A stretch of DNA of 64,000 bases from Glaciozyma antarctica PI12 (lineage: Eukaryota > Basidiomycota > Microbotryomycetes > Kriegeriales > Camptobasidiaceae), in NCBI GenBank assembly GCA_002917775.1, contig KZ627156.1:914838-978837 (forward strand). Reading direction: 5' to 3'. The notes beneath the pieces were generated by a model, which was not told the origin of the DNA, made no database searches, and saw only the letters and a program-made list of their open reading frames with translations. Made by a program: the position numbers and the translations under genes. Of this stretch, positions 1-9,521 are shown in pieces; position 1 is the first letter of the stretch, and each line of letters opens with the position of its first letter.

Positions 1-1282
1 GCAACTGTTCGGCGTTCGAAGCGGTGCAAGTCACCTTGAGGATCGCAAGACCCGTCGCGACTCGAAGTTTGCCGTCTGCTCGCCTCACGATCAGTGCTCG
101 GACTACGGTACGGAGAAATCAACGCACGATAGGTCTGAGGGTCGCTCAAGAACGCCTGCTCTACAAGCGGGTCCTCGCTGTTCTTTCCCTTGTTCGCAGC
201 GGCGAGAGGGAGAGGACCTGCGACCGACGCGATCGCTCGTGCGACCTTCTCTATCATCCAATGCGGGCGGGTTTCGGGGCAGATGGCGAGCATAGGGCAG
301 AGGAAAAGGCCCTGGATCCGGCAGAGTGTGAGCCGCGATGCGAGGAGGAGGAGGCGAAGACGTACGCCGCTGATCTCGGGGCGGAAGGAGGTTGAGACGG
401 GGAGATCGGTGTCGGTGGGAGAGCCGTACTTTCTGCGGCATGAAAGGCGTGAGCTGTTGTCGACGGCAGGTTTGCTGAACTCACAGGCACGTCAACGCAG
501 CTACGTAACCTCCCAAGCTCTGGCCAGCGACAAAGATCTTCCTCTTCTGCACCTGTGCCGAGTCCACAGCCTCGTTCTTGACCACATCGCTCAGCACAGC
601 GTAAACAGCATCGGCTGCGAGCATACAATTAGCGAGCGGTCCTGCCTCAAGAGGATGAAGTAGCGCACCCAGCACATCGAGATCAGGCAGGTGGACGTGG
701 ATACCAGTGGAGCGGCCGTGGCTAGGCAGGTCGGGAGTGATCACGCGGTACTGTATTCAAGTTAGCTCCTCTCCATTCCTCCAGCAAGCTTCCATCGCCC
801 TCACCCCCTCCTCCAAGAAAGTCCGAGCGTGCTCGGCGAACTTGCCCCCGAAGTCCTGCGGTAGGATCAATGAGTCCTGGTCCAGCATGACGAGCAGTGT
901 GGTGGCGTACGTTGATGCCATGGATGAAGAGGAGGTCAGCGCCTGCTCTCAAGAAGCCGTCAGCTCCACAGCGCCGTAGGGTGATCCTCTCGGTCAACGC
1001 ACCTCGCTTCGGCGTATCCTCCTCGGGCTCCCAGATCTGGTACGCCACCCACTCCCTCTCAGCATCTCCATCCATAACGACCTTGCCATCCTTGTGCGCG
1101 AACTCGGCGCGCAGCTGCGCCTCAGCTGGGTACCTCGGGAGAGCCGCTCTTCCATAGGTTGGATCGGCGGGGACGACGCCTAGGAGCTGGGGAAGGGTGA
1201 AGAGCTGGTCGGCGGGAGAGGGGAGCGCGTAGTAGTGGGCGTGTTCTTCGGGAGGAGTCCACTGAGGGACGGGAGTTGCCAT
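1..1282 (-). CDS. alpha/beta hydrolase, monoacylglycerol-lipase-like (3' end outside window)
   Basis: Serine hydrolase of the S33/monoglyceride lipase group, expected to release fatty acids from monoacylglycerols. Read leftwards from the ATG at 1282 (protein begins MATPVPQW). Seen: an oxyanion-loop motif LLFIHGIND joined by a 55-nt intron (about 925-870), the strand VITPDLPSHGRSTG, the nucleophile elbow GQSLGG at about 505-525, and then MLAICPETRP. A further splice near 75-125 gives TYHGKLRVATGLAILK, a stretch typical of this family. Four introns of about 52-55 nt are clear. A 27-nt in-frame GT-AG stretch at 943-969, containing a CTGAC branch-like motif, may be a fifth. The catalytic Asp/His part lies beyond base 1. 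The family call is firm; the exact substrate is inferred. Confidence 0.8.
943..969 (-). other. candidate ultra-short (27 nt) in-frame intron in the hydrolase gene
   Basis: On the minus strand this stretch begins GT, ends CAG and carries GAGCTGAC, the branch-like motif seen in many introns here. Removing it keeps the frame and turns an odd nine-residue insert before the HGIND motif into a compact junction (RRC-ADLLFIHG). It is far shorter than the 52-55 nt introns of the same gene, so it may simply be coding. Confidence 0.25.
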
Positions 1283-1903
1283 GGCGGAACGTGCTGCGTG
1301 CAAGAGGTGTTTAGGCAAGGGATGGGAGGCGCCGGCGAGGATTTGAGCGTATGAACGAGTGGAGCCTTCTACGTGAGCCTGAGAAGAGAGGGAGGGAGAG
1401 CAACAGTGCTCGGGACGCGAGACGTCAAAGACGCGAGCTTGCTTTCTCTCGCAGTGCTGGCCGGCACCTATCACCTCTCTTCTGCCAAACGAAATAGGGA
1501 ATGTAGCTGCCCAAGGACTTCTCTCGACGCGTTTCGCTGCTCGGGTTGTGGTGTGAACGACCCAAGTCTCCGCGGTTTTGCTTCGCTCTCACGCTGCGAG
1601 ATTGAGATCCACGAGCCAAGTCGCTCGACGATCGGGGGGAGGACGAGGAGGAAAGGGGATAATAGGGAAAGAGCGAAGTGCGGAACACCAGCTCCGACGT
1701 GGATTCTGCTCAGCTCGGTGGATGGCGAGGATGAGGGGAGGGAGTGGAGCAGGGCCGTCGCATCGCAGTCGCGCCCTCGCACCGAGCATGAGAAGATCAA
1801 GCAGTGTCCGTAGAGCTACGAATTGCGAGAAAAAAACGAATCCAGAGCTGTGTCGCAACCCTCCACGCTCGCTCGCTCGTTCCCAACAAGCTCTCAGTTC
1901 ACC
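1283..1903. other. intergenic, no gene seen
   Basis: This lies between the start of the hydrolase gene and the 3' end of the Ima1-like gene, both on the minus strand. It should hold the hydrolase promoter and 5' leader. Open frames here lack family motifs and codon structure. No repeat or RNA gene was recognised. Confidence 0.5.
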
Positions 1904-3764
1904 TCACCTCCCCACCCACTTCTTCCACCAGCTCTTCTCCTCCTCCGCCACCCGCAAGCTCTTCTCAAAAATCCCTTCGAGCCCACTCGGCTGCTGAGGC
2001 GCAAAGAACCTCTGCGGTGCTAGATTTAAATCCCACCTCCCCGCGGGCTTCGCGTCGTTCGCGGGAAGTGGATCCCAATCCATGCTGTTCTCGTCTTCGA
2101 GGATCTCAAAATCCATGTCGTCATTCTGCGACGATGGAGGACGGGATAGTGAAGATTGCGGAAAGGAGGGAACGCCAAAAGTCGGTTGAGGCGGTTGTGG
2201 CGCGCGAGGTGGTGGTCGCTTTCTAAGACGAGGGTATGGAGAGGCGGAAGGAGGAGGAGTGGAAGGGAATAGGGAGAGTGAGAGTGAGGCGAGAGGGGAG
2301 AGGGGGTCGAATGTTGCTGGAGCGGGGCAGGGACGGCGGGAAGAGGTGAGGCGGATATTGACGGGCTCCTTGATGTGGAGTGTAGAGCATGATGCGACGA
2401 GAGCCTATGCCCCTGATTAGAGAGCCGATACGCAAGCGAGGAGGGACGTACGATGAGGAGAAATGCGAGAGAACCGCCGGCGATCCGACGGAGCAGGGTT
2501 GGGTCGTCTACCAGGCGCCAGGCGACCATGATCGAGAGAAAGAGCCGGACGACGTATAGCAGCACCTGAATTGCCTGCGAGTGAAGCGTATCAGCCACGC
2601 CTCCACAGCGAAGTAAAAAATCCACGCACGACGAAGACTTCACGCCCGGCGACATCCGGCTTCCTCCCTCGTGCACGCTCTCTCCGTGCGCGGTCCCAGG
2701 TGGCGTCCCAAAATGCCCAGAAGAAGGAGAGGAGCACGAACAGGGGAGACCACTTCGTAGCGCGCGGGATCCAATCGAGCGCTATCGTGAGCGAAGCCGA
2801 ATCCTCCGTGAACGCCTGAGGAACTGCAAGAGCTGTGGAGCAAACGATTATCAGTCTCAGGGCTTCGCACAGACGACTTGGGGCTTGCGTACCTAGCACA
2901 CACGCAAAGATGCCCGCGACGTGCGTCAACCACCACGCCCCTCCGCGAATCCTCCACACGACGCCGAGGCACCACCAATCCCATCCCTCCTTCCTCCTCC
3001 GCTTCTCCCTCTTCTCCTTCTCCTTCTTCACCCCTCTACTCGCGTTCAATCTCCAGCCCAGCGCCTGCGTCTTTGCTCGATAGTCCCGCTCCTTAATGAC
3101 CTCCTCGACTGCGGGAGCGCAAGAAGCACACAGGAGGGGATAGCGCGAGTCGAGAGAACGTTTGTATTCTGGTAGAAGGTGTGGAAGCGCTGAAGGGTCA
3201 TCGGAGTCGTCAGATTCGGAGTCGGGGAAAGATGCGAGGAGGTGTATCTGTTGGGTTGGGGTCAGTAGGCTCCAGGGAGTGGAGTGACGGGACGGACTTG
3301 GAGGGATTGATTCGCAAGGCAGGTGCGGCAGAAGGGAGACTTGGCGAATTGCGGAGGGAGGTGAGAGGGGTCGGGAACAGCTGAGGAGGGTGTGAGGTGC
3401 TGAGCGCTGGCGTAAGTACACAAGCTCACCTCGTTTGGCGGAGTTCGTGTTCAGCTCTGGATACCTTTGCGCAGCCTCGTCGGAGACGATCTCTCCCAGC
3501 TGCAGAGGTGGAAGCATCAGCGAACCCACTCGCAAGCTCCAACAAGGAGGAACGGCGCACCTCGTTGCGCCTGTTCCAGCAGCCGCAGACGCCGCACCAG
3601 AAATCGCTGACGGATCCCACCGCAGCCGCTCCGTCGATGGCGCGTCCTTTCCCCTTGGCTGAGGCGGAAGGCGGCTGAGGTGGATGGAGAGGGAGGTCGG
3701 AGGAATTGCAGTACCAGCAGCTCACCGTTGTCGAACGAGAGCTGCTTGGCAGCCAGGACGGCAT
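1904..3764 (-). CDS. IMA1: Ima1/Samp1-type inner nuclear membrane protein
   Basis: Integral inner nuclear membrane protein of the Ima1 (fission yeast)/Samp1 (animal) family, which helps couple the nuclear envelope to chromatin and microtubules. The N-terminus carries the family's zinc-binding module: CWYC, then WCGVCGCWN, then FCRTCLANQSLQV, linked through introns at about 3495-3560 and 3375-3420. Next comes the conserved block YKRSLDSRYPLLCASCAP with NASRGVKKEK, followed by several hydrophobic segments (about 2960-2870, 2800-2690 and 2590-2440). The last exon has MDWDPLP and FFAPQQPSGLEGIFEKSL, the usual C-terminal signature, and ends in KKWVGR before the stop at 1904. The start at 3764 is the nearest ATG before the first zinc pair. 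A short upstream coding exon cannot be excluded. Confidence 0.85.
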
Positions 3765-3914
3765 GATGGAGAGAACACAAGAGATCTGCTGGGCCAGAAG
3801 CGAGCTCTGGTGCAGTGCGGAGGAGGGAGACGAGGGAAGGTGTTCGCGACGTCGCCTCCCTTTCTCCCTCTTTACGCCCTCCCTTCAGCTCAGCTCGGCG
3901 GAGCTTAGACAGCG

Positions 3915-5335
3915 ATGGCGGCGGTGGACACAAACTCGCACACGGCGATACTGGCCGCCCTCGCTCGCAGCAGGACAGCTCTCCTCTTTGAAGCTTTGCC
4001 TCTCTTCAGCACCAAGTCGAGGAGCAAGACAGCACCACAGCTCGTCCAGCCTTCCCACACGATCACAGCCCTTTCCACCTCGACTATCTCCATCGGCCCC
4101 CACTCCTTCAGCCGCACCAAGCTCTTCGTTGTGGAATGGACGACTCCGATCAAGAAGCAGGTCCTACCCCCTCCCCCTCGCTCCTACGGCTCCCACCTCC
4201 TCCACCAGCATCACGCCAGCCCTTATCAACCGCCTGAACGCCGCTTCGGCTGCCGATCCTCTCCTGGCGTCAATCCTTCGAAAAGCAGCAGCCGGACTCG
4301 CCAGCTCCCAGGTTCGCGCACCTCCGTCGCCCTCTTCCTCCTGGTTTGCTGACGCTACTGCGGCTAGGAACTGGCAGGATTGGCACGCTACATCGAGGCG
4401 ATGAGGAGGGACGAAGAGGCGACAAATCGCACCCCGCCGCCCGCGCCTTCCCCTCCCCCTGTCGCGTCGACTTCTGGAGCTCAGTTGACTGAGGAAACTC
4501 GCCCTCCTCCCTCCATCGTCATCGAGTTTCGCGAAAGTCAGAACGAGCGCTTCATCCTCCCATCCCACTACTCCTTCGACCTTCTTCCCGTCGACGCAGC
4601 GAGCGGCACCAATGGACGACGTTCGGCCCTCCTCTCCTTCTTCGTGTTCCCGCAGGACAAGGGGAAGGGAAAGAAGAAGGAGGACGGGACGAATGGGCAG
4701 GAGCTGGGAGCACCGGTGTCGATCAGTCTGGTCGTGGAGGACTGCTCGGAGGCAGTGAGAGGTGCGCTGCTGAGGGCGAGCAGGACGGTGAGGGATAAAG
4801 ACGAGGGCGTTGAGGCTTGGGTGCGCAAGATGGTGCGTCATTCTGTGGTGGAGTTCTGGAGATGGAGCTGACACCTTACTCCTAACACAGATCGCTGCAG
4901 TTCCGCCTCGCATCCCCATCATCCACCGTCCGCGCGACCCAACTCCCGAGCCCGTATCGCCAATGGTCTCCCGCGCCGCGAGCCTTATTTCAGAAGCACC
5001 CACTGCAGTGAAAGCCGGTGGGACAGGCGCAGCTGCCTCGACTCCAAAAGCGAGACCCAAGCGAATCCGCAATCGCAAAGGTGGAGCTCCCTCTCCCAGC
5101 TCCCTCACCCACACGCTAATCTACCCTCATCGTAGCTCCCGTATCTCGTGCCAAATCTTCCTCCGCCCCCGTCACCGCCACCGCCACTCCCGAGCTAGAA
5201 CCCGCTCCGCCGACTCCAAAACCTGCGCGCGTGCGGAACCGTCCTCCTACGAAGAGGACGCCGTCGGCGAAAGCTCTGGAGGCGATGGAGATGCAGGAGG
5301 AGGCGATGCAAGTCGACGAACAGGCTGCTTCGTGA
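3915..5335 (+). CDS. hypothetical protein, probably nuclear
   Basis: Not recognised. The reading frame starts at ATG 3915 (MAAVDTNSHTAILAALARS) and passes through at least three introns. The middle exons encode a helical stretch (ALINRLNAASAADPLLAS, then LAGLARYIEAMRRDEE) followed by a beta-rich block with SIVIEFRESQNERFILPSHY and SLVVEDCSEAVRGALLRAS. The C-terminus is low-complexity with basic clusters (PKRIRNRKG, RNRPPTKRTPSAK) that look like nuclear localisation or DNA/chromatin-contact motifs. It ends MQVDEQAAS at 5335. The layout loosely recalls subunits of chromatin-remodelling complexes such as fungal Swc3, but I cannot support that assignment. It is flanked by a divergent Ima1-like gene and a co-directional factor gene. 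Confidence 0.6.
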
Positions 5336-5607
5336 GCTGATGGACCGTCGCAGCGAGGAGGAAAGGGACGTTGTTGTTTGACTTTTTAGTTAGAATCTGA
5401 AGGCCACGCACGGGAAACGCGTCGAAGGTGTTATACGGGTAGAGACCTCGCTTCATTCGCACTCAGACGACAACGAGACCAGAGAGCAGTCGTTCTCAAC
5501 CAAGTCAAACCCTGCGCGAGCGTCGCCTCTCTCCCTCACGCCTCACGCAAACACGGCTCGTCCGCTCGTCCAGCTCTCTTGCTCGTTGCGGGACCCTTCT
5601 CCTCAAG

Positions 5608-7353
5608 ATGGCGCAATACCAGCCGCACCTCCCCACGAGCTACCAGCAGCTGCAGGACACGAGTGAGCGCCCGAACAATCTCCTTCCCAGACCTCTCTCG
5701 CTGACCTTCGCCTGCACCCACCAGTCTTCCCATCCTGCGAGAGCTTCATTGCAGCCGCAAGGCACGTGTGCGCTCTGGAAGGCGTCTCTATCACCATCAC
5801 TCACAAGTCGCGCAACACGCCAGGTCCGTTCATCCGCATCCACCTGTTGCGGGCTCAGCAGCTCACCTCTCACCTCTCTTCCCTCAATCTTCTGCAGGCA
5901 AGACAGCTAATCAATATCGAGGCTGCTTGGTTCTCAGCTGCATCAAGTGGGAAGTCGGCTGCACGTTCGAGATCAAGGCGTACGGACCAGTCGAGGGAGG
6001 TTGGCGCATGCGACCACTGCAGGCCCCCGGGCTCGCCAAGCACACCGTTACTTCCTACTGCACCTGCAACCACCGTACGCTTCTTCCCAGCTGCACTGTA
6101 TGACCCCGCTAATCGCGTCCTCCCTCCCTCCTCTCAGAAAGAGAAGCCCTTCGCGTCGAGCCTACTCACAACGTATCCTCTTGGACCGAGCTCCTCGATA
6201 CCTCCTTCGAGATGCCAGACGACTTTATCCACACGGCTATGCGACTCGCAGCGCTCAACTCGGTCTCCGTCTACCTCCTCACGCTCATGGTCTCCGACGG
6301 CCAGCCCAAACCGAACGGACGCAACTCGACCTACGTTCCGCGAGGGTTCTTGACGCTCGAGTGCGTGGAGGCGGGGAACGGATGCCCGATGGCGATCAAG
6401 GCGAGGGAGGAGACGGATGGATGGTACATGCGACCGTGGAGGGAGAAGGGGAAGGGGGATCTCAAGGGAGCTGTGAGCTACCTGATGTGCAAGCACAGTG
6501 CGTTCTTTCTGCTGCTGTATGCGAGGAGGGAGGAAGCTAACCGTGGTTCGCAGGTGTCGAGGTCAAGGAGGCGTATCTGGCGAAGCTCGAAGCTCAGGCG
6601 GCGAAGCCCAAGAAGCCGAGGAAGGTCAAGGGCGAGAAGGTGTCTGCCTCTCCAGCTCCCGGAAGCCCAGCCCTCCCTTCGCTCGAGGAGCACGACCAGG
6701 CGCTCGCCGTCGCCCAGGCTCAAGTCCGCGCGTACGACGGTCAGGGACAAGCTCCCGCGCTCCCTTTGGCTCAGATCCTCGGCGTCATCGAACAGCAACT
6801 CGGCGCAGAACCCTCGTACCCTACTCCTCCCATCGACCACCGCTCCTACGACCCGTACGCCGCTCATCCGGAGAACTACCCGCACTCCTCCACTTCCTCC
6901 TCGATCTACCCTGCCGGAGGCCACCAGCAAGGCTCCTCCTCCGCCCTCAACTTCAACAACTCACTCTCCTCCTTCCCCGCCGACCCCCTCGTCCCCAATA
7001 CCACGACCCGCAAGCGTGGAGCGCCTACGACCGCCGAGTCCCGCGCCCCGAAACGCATTCGCAACCGCTCAACGGCCGCGACGGGCACCTCGGCGCCCGC
7101 AGGGCTCAAGACGACGTGGAAGAAGTTCCTCGCGGCGCTCGACCCGATGGGAAGGTTGTCGCCGCTCAACGCTCCCCTCGCGGCGGGAGGGATCGACCCC
7201 GGAGCGGTCGTCGATTGGCCGGCGGAGGACGTCAAGGATTTCGTCGATGCGGTGGGAGCGGACTTGCCGGCGGGAGTGAGGATTCATTTCAGGGTGCTGT
7301 TGACGTCGGATGGGAAGAGGGTCTGGGGAGGGCTGCACGCGGACAACGCGTAG
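5608..7353 (+). CDS. putative DNA-binding protein with FAR1/WRKY-GCM1-like N-terminal module
   Basis: Starts at ATG 5608 (MAQYQPHLPTSYQQLQD) after a CAAG context. The spliced N-terminal half contains PSCESFIAAARHVCALEG, then CLVLSCIKWEVGCTFEIK and WRMRPLQAPG, a spacing that resembles the Cys/His module of FAR1- or WRKY-GCM1-type fungal factors. Then comes MPDDFIHTAMRLAALN, and a block with STYVPRGFLTLECVEAG. The C-terminal third is long and proline/serine-rich, with a basic patch (TTRKRGAPTT, PKRIRNRS), and ends in a short folded-looking tail, VRIHFRVLLTSDGKRVWGG, before the stop at 7353. At least five small introns are needed. The zinc-module family is my inference from residue spacing; the existence of the gene is well supported by spliced frames. 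Confidence 0.55.
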
Positions 7354-7619
7354 GGGCGGTCTTGGGGCGGAGGAGGGGAGGTAGTCGGTCACTTGTTGTT
7401 TTTCGCGGCGCGGTTTGATATACCACCTACGCTGTTTTCTGTTCCGATCCTGGTCGAACTTGACGTTTGAGAGAGCGAGTGGTGGTGCATACCTTTCGAG
7501 CGCGAAGCCATCTCCGCGTCGCGCCGCGAGATGCTTCGCTTCATTCCTCCCTTCGCGTTCACGACAGATCTCCCTCCCGATTCAACCGCCAGGCCAGATA
7601 CCCCGTTTCAAGAGGCATT

Positions 7620-9289
7620 ATGGAGCTCTTGCCGTTTGGAGAGGCAACGCTGTCGCCGACGGAGCTGGACGGATGCGCTCAGTGCTCCCAGACTCTGGTG
7701 AATCCTTCCTATCCTCTTTCGCTGCAACACCCAGCTGATGCAGTCCTTTCTCTTAGCGCGCGTGTGACCTGGGTGAGCCTTTTCATCCTCCATCTGAGCC
7801 AGCAGCTCATATCTTCTGGAGCAGTTCGGCCTGTTTGTGGCGCCTGTCGCGAGGAGGGAATGGTTCGACTGCCCGAGCTGCCAGCACCTCCTCCTTGTGA
7901 TTATCCGGATCGTAGGCTCGCCGAGAATGGGAATGGGGAGGGGGAGGTGGAACACGACTCGAAGGAGAAGCTACAGGCGACGCAGAGGGACGAGAGGTCA
8001 CGGCGTCTGAACGCTTTGGAGGAGCGGATGGGTGAGTCGCTCTGGCGCAGCGGGGGAGAGAGAGGGAGTAGCTAACAAGCTGGGCTTCCACAGCTGCTGT
8101 CGAGCGAGCCATTCGCCTCAGGAAGCAAGCCGCTATCTCCCCCTCCTCATCAAGGACCACCTCCCCACCACCTCCCCTCGACCTTGCCGGCGCTTCCTCG
8201 TCCCGGTCCTCAGCAAACTCAGTCATCTTCCCCATTCCCGCCCTCCTCCCACCCCCAATCGCAGCCTTAGTGCCATCACCAACAGCGACGATCTGCAACG
8301 CCCTCCAGATCGGTGACCTCTCCGCGCGACAACAAGGCTCCTGGCAGGCGCGTTCAAGCGAGGAGTCGGAGCTGGTACACAAGTACGCAGCGGGAGTGAA
8401 GGAGGCTCAGCACAACGGGACTCTTCCGTTCCAGCAGCAGCAAGAACGCGCATTCCAGCAGCCGACGCCTCCTCCCATCGAAGCTCCGCGACGCCCTTCG
8501 ACCGCAGGCCCTCCTCGCGTCACCCAGGCCGACCCTTCCTCCTCCATCTATCGACCTCCTCCTCCTCTGCCCTCGGGATCTCCTCTCTTCACCCAACTCC
8601 CTCTCCAACGACAACGCCACTCGGTCTCGCTCCCCTACCCCTCACTGCACTATGCCTCCCCTCCACCAACCTCGTACTCCTCTCTCGAACCCTTTCCCCG
8701 TCCTACCACCAACGACGCCCGCCGATTCTCCCACCCTCCCAACGCCCACCCCCTCCCTTACTCCAATCCCACCCCGTACTCTTCATACCAATCCCGACCG
8801 CAATCTTACCACACCGACCCCCCTCCCTCCGCCACACGCGAATCCTTTTTCCCCAACCCAACTCCCTCCTTCCAACCCGCCCCAATTCGCTCCTTCCAAC
8901 CCGACCCCCCTCCCTTTCCCCACCCCGACCCACCTCGCTCCGCAACCCGCGAATCATTCTTCCCGCCCTCCTCCATCCCCTTCCGTACCTCCTCATCCCT
9001 CGCATTCGACCCTTCCCCCTCCATCGCGTTCGACCCCTCCTCCATCGCGTTCGACCCTACCCCCTCCTCACCCTTCGCCTTCGATCCCATCTCTTACGCC
9101 AACACCCCCGGCTGGCTCTCGACGGAGTATCCTCAGGGCGAGCGAGTAGGCGGTAGGAACGAGGGAGGAGTCGGGCGGAATGAGGGAGGAGCGAGAAGGG
9201 GAGGAAGTGGAGTGGGGAGGGGAGGGGAGCGGTGGAGTCCGTATGCGCCGCCGTCGAGGTGGGAGCAGGGGTGGGAGAGGGACGCATAA
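7620..9289 (+). CDS. Zn(II)2Cys6-like transcription factor with long Pro/Ser-rich tail
   Basis: From ATG 7620 (MELLPFGEATLSPTEL), splicing at about 7698/7757 and 7773/7825 gives CAQCSQTLRACDLVRPVCGAC and then PPPCDY. That is CX2CX6CX6CX2C followed by a distant sixth Cys, the layout of a fungal binuclear zinc cluster. Unusually, the last loop is about 16 residues instead of 6-9, and the first loop lacks the usual basic residues, so DNA contacts may differ. A charged helical linker follows (EKLQATQRDERSRRLNALEERM, spliced to VERAIRLRKQAA). The remaining roughly 330 residues are low-complexity, with the repeats described separately, and the protein ends WEQGWERDA. No fungal_trans middle domain is visible. 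An alternative first acceptor would give a truncated product. It could instead be a zinc-binding protein of another kind. Confidence 0.6.
8812..9090 (+). repeat. coding tandem repeats (SATRESFFP x2; AFDPS-type x4)
   Basis: Within the tail of the Zn2Cys6-like gene, the segment DPPPSATRESFF occurs near 8816-8851 and a close copy (DPPRSATRESFF) near 8930-8962, separated by two copies of SFQP. Immediately after come four spaced copies of a FDPS/FDPT/FDPI motif (about 9000-9090). The DNA copies are similar, so recent repeat expansion is likely. Confidence 0.75.
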
Positions 9290-9521
9290 GCGTGGAGAGG
9301 GGGAGTGGGATATGTTGTAGTTGGGTTGTAGTTGGATTGTTGTAGAGTGAATGCAAGAGTTCGTTGCGAGACTGCGTGCGAAGTGGGCGGATTGGGTCGA
9401 GTCTTCTCTCCCGCGTCTCACTCTCTCGCCTCTCTCGCAACACAACGTTTGGTTCGGTAACAATGCTTTACAAAAATTCGGAGCGAGGCCACGTAAAACC
9501 GCCCAGCCGGATTCCCATCGC

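Noticed and set aside
1373-1813. open frames on both strands between the hydrolase and Ima1-like genes
   Set aside because: Ser/Arg-rich readings with no motif or splice logic; treated as promoter and leader sequence.
2026-2676. single 216-codon minus frame as a separate gene
   Set aside because: It is a mixture of real Ima1 exon sequence (IQVLLYVVRLFLSIMVAW) and intron or off-frame reading. It is part of the Ima1-like gene.
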